This document shows positions 5,522 to 5,633 of a DNA stretch of 5,633 nt, piece by piece (position 1 is the stretch's first letter; each line of letters begins with the position of its first letter). The DNA comes from Planctomycetales bacterium (GTDB lineage Bacteria; Planctomycetota; SBBH01). The stretch is from positions 1-5,633 of the forward strand of contig SBBH01000008.1 of assembly GCA_005239795.1 (NCBI GenBank). The letters are read 5' to 3'. Under the pieces are notes generated by a model. The model did no database searches. It was given only the letters and a program-made list of their open reading frames with translations, and was not told the DNA's origin. The position numbers and the translations under genes are program-made.

Positions 5522-5633
5522 CGCCATTCGGACACGAGTTTCCCCAGTTTGTGCACAGATCCCTGCTCATGCCAAAGTGGCGTGATTCTATACCGGCTGG
5601 TTCCATAATAGGAGAAACCTTCCAGCCTACCCA

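Noticed and set aside
5456..5527. 24-residue N-terminal extension of the phosphodiesterase
   Set aside because: A near-consensus -10 and -35 pair lies inside it, and the conserved fold begins right after the ATG at 5455.
5550..5580. Sigma54-like GG/GC elements on the minus strand
   Set aside because: The GG and GC dinucleotides are not at the required 10-nt spacing.
5535..5633. Promoter or gene start on the plus strand at the right edge (AGGAG near 5610, a GGCTGG/CCAGCC inverted repeat at 5595-5627)
   Set aside because: No start codon follows the AGGAG before the window ends, no paired -35 and -10 elements fit, and the 6-bp arms are too short to stand alone.

Overview
The window looks like chromosomal DNA from a GC-rich, probably Gram-negative bacterium. 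The coding sequence is G+C rich by eye, there are quinone-biosynthesis genes, and two proteins look anchored in the membrane and exported. The short intergenic gaps are much richer in A+T. I cannot name the phylum. The 7-nt tandem repeats at gene edges resemble the short tandem repeats of cyanobacteria and other large environmental genomes, but they do not fix a taxon.

Layout, left to right. Positions 1-117 hold nothing I recognise. Two tandem paralogous genes of unknown family follow on the minus strand (118-900 and 926-1702). Each encodes a small-residue-rich N-terminal membrane segment, a short coiled coil and a charged helical C-terminal block. A 114-nt gap carries a weak terminator for the upstream operon and a possible promoter for the pair. 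A quinone-methyltransferase gene (ubiE/menG, 1817-2578) and a UbiD-type decarboxylase gene (2562-4007) follow, overlapping by 17 nt and transcribed ubiD then ubiE. An A/T-rich leader with a candidate promoter lies upstream of ubiD. The only plus-strand gene is a small FG-GAP-repeat secreted protein, broken twice at homopolymer runs (4180-4614). After it come a long interrupted hairpin (4637-4682) and, on the minus strand, a glycerophosphodiester phosphodiesterase gene (4736-5455). That gene has a clear sigma70-type promoter whose spacer is almost filled by a 15-nt palindrome.

Function. UbiD and UbiE/MenG act in one pathway: decarboxylation of a polyprenylated aromatic acid, and C-methylation of the quinone ring. 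The overlap suggests coupled translation. The phosphodiesterase is an independent lipid or phosphate scavenging enzyme. The paralog pair has no assignable function.

Most unusual are three heptanucleotide tandem arrays. One lies inside the 5' coding part of ubiE, where a change of one unit would shift the frame. One sits where the ubiD ribosome-binding site should be. One lies just past the phosphodiesterase stop codon. The last two share one unit in opposite orientation and bracket the broken FG-GAP segment. I did not find a convincing new multi-gene system. The repeats, the paralog pair and the phosphodiesterase promoter are the items worth following.
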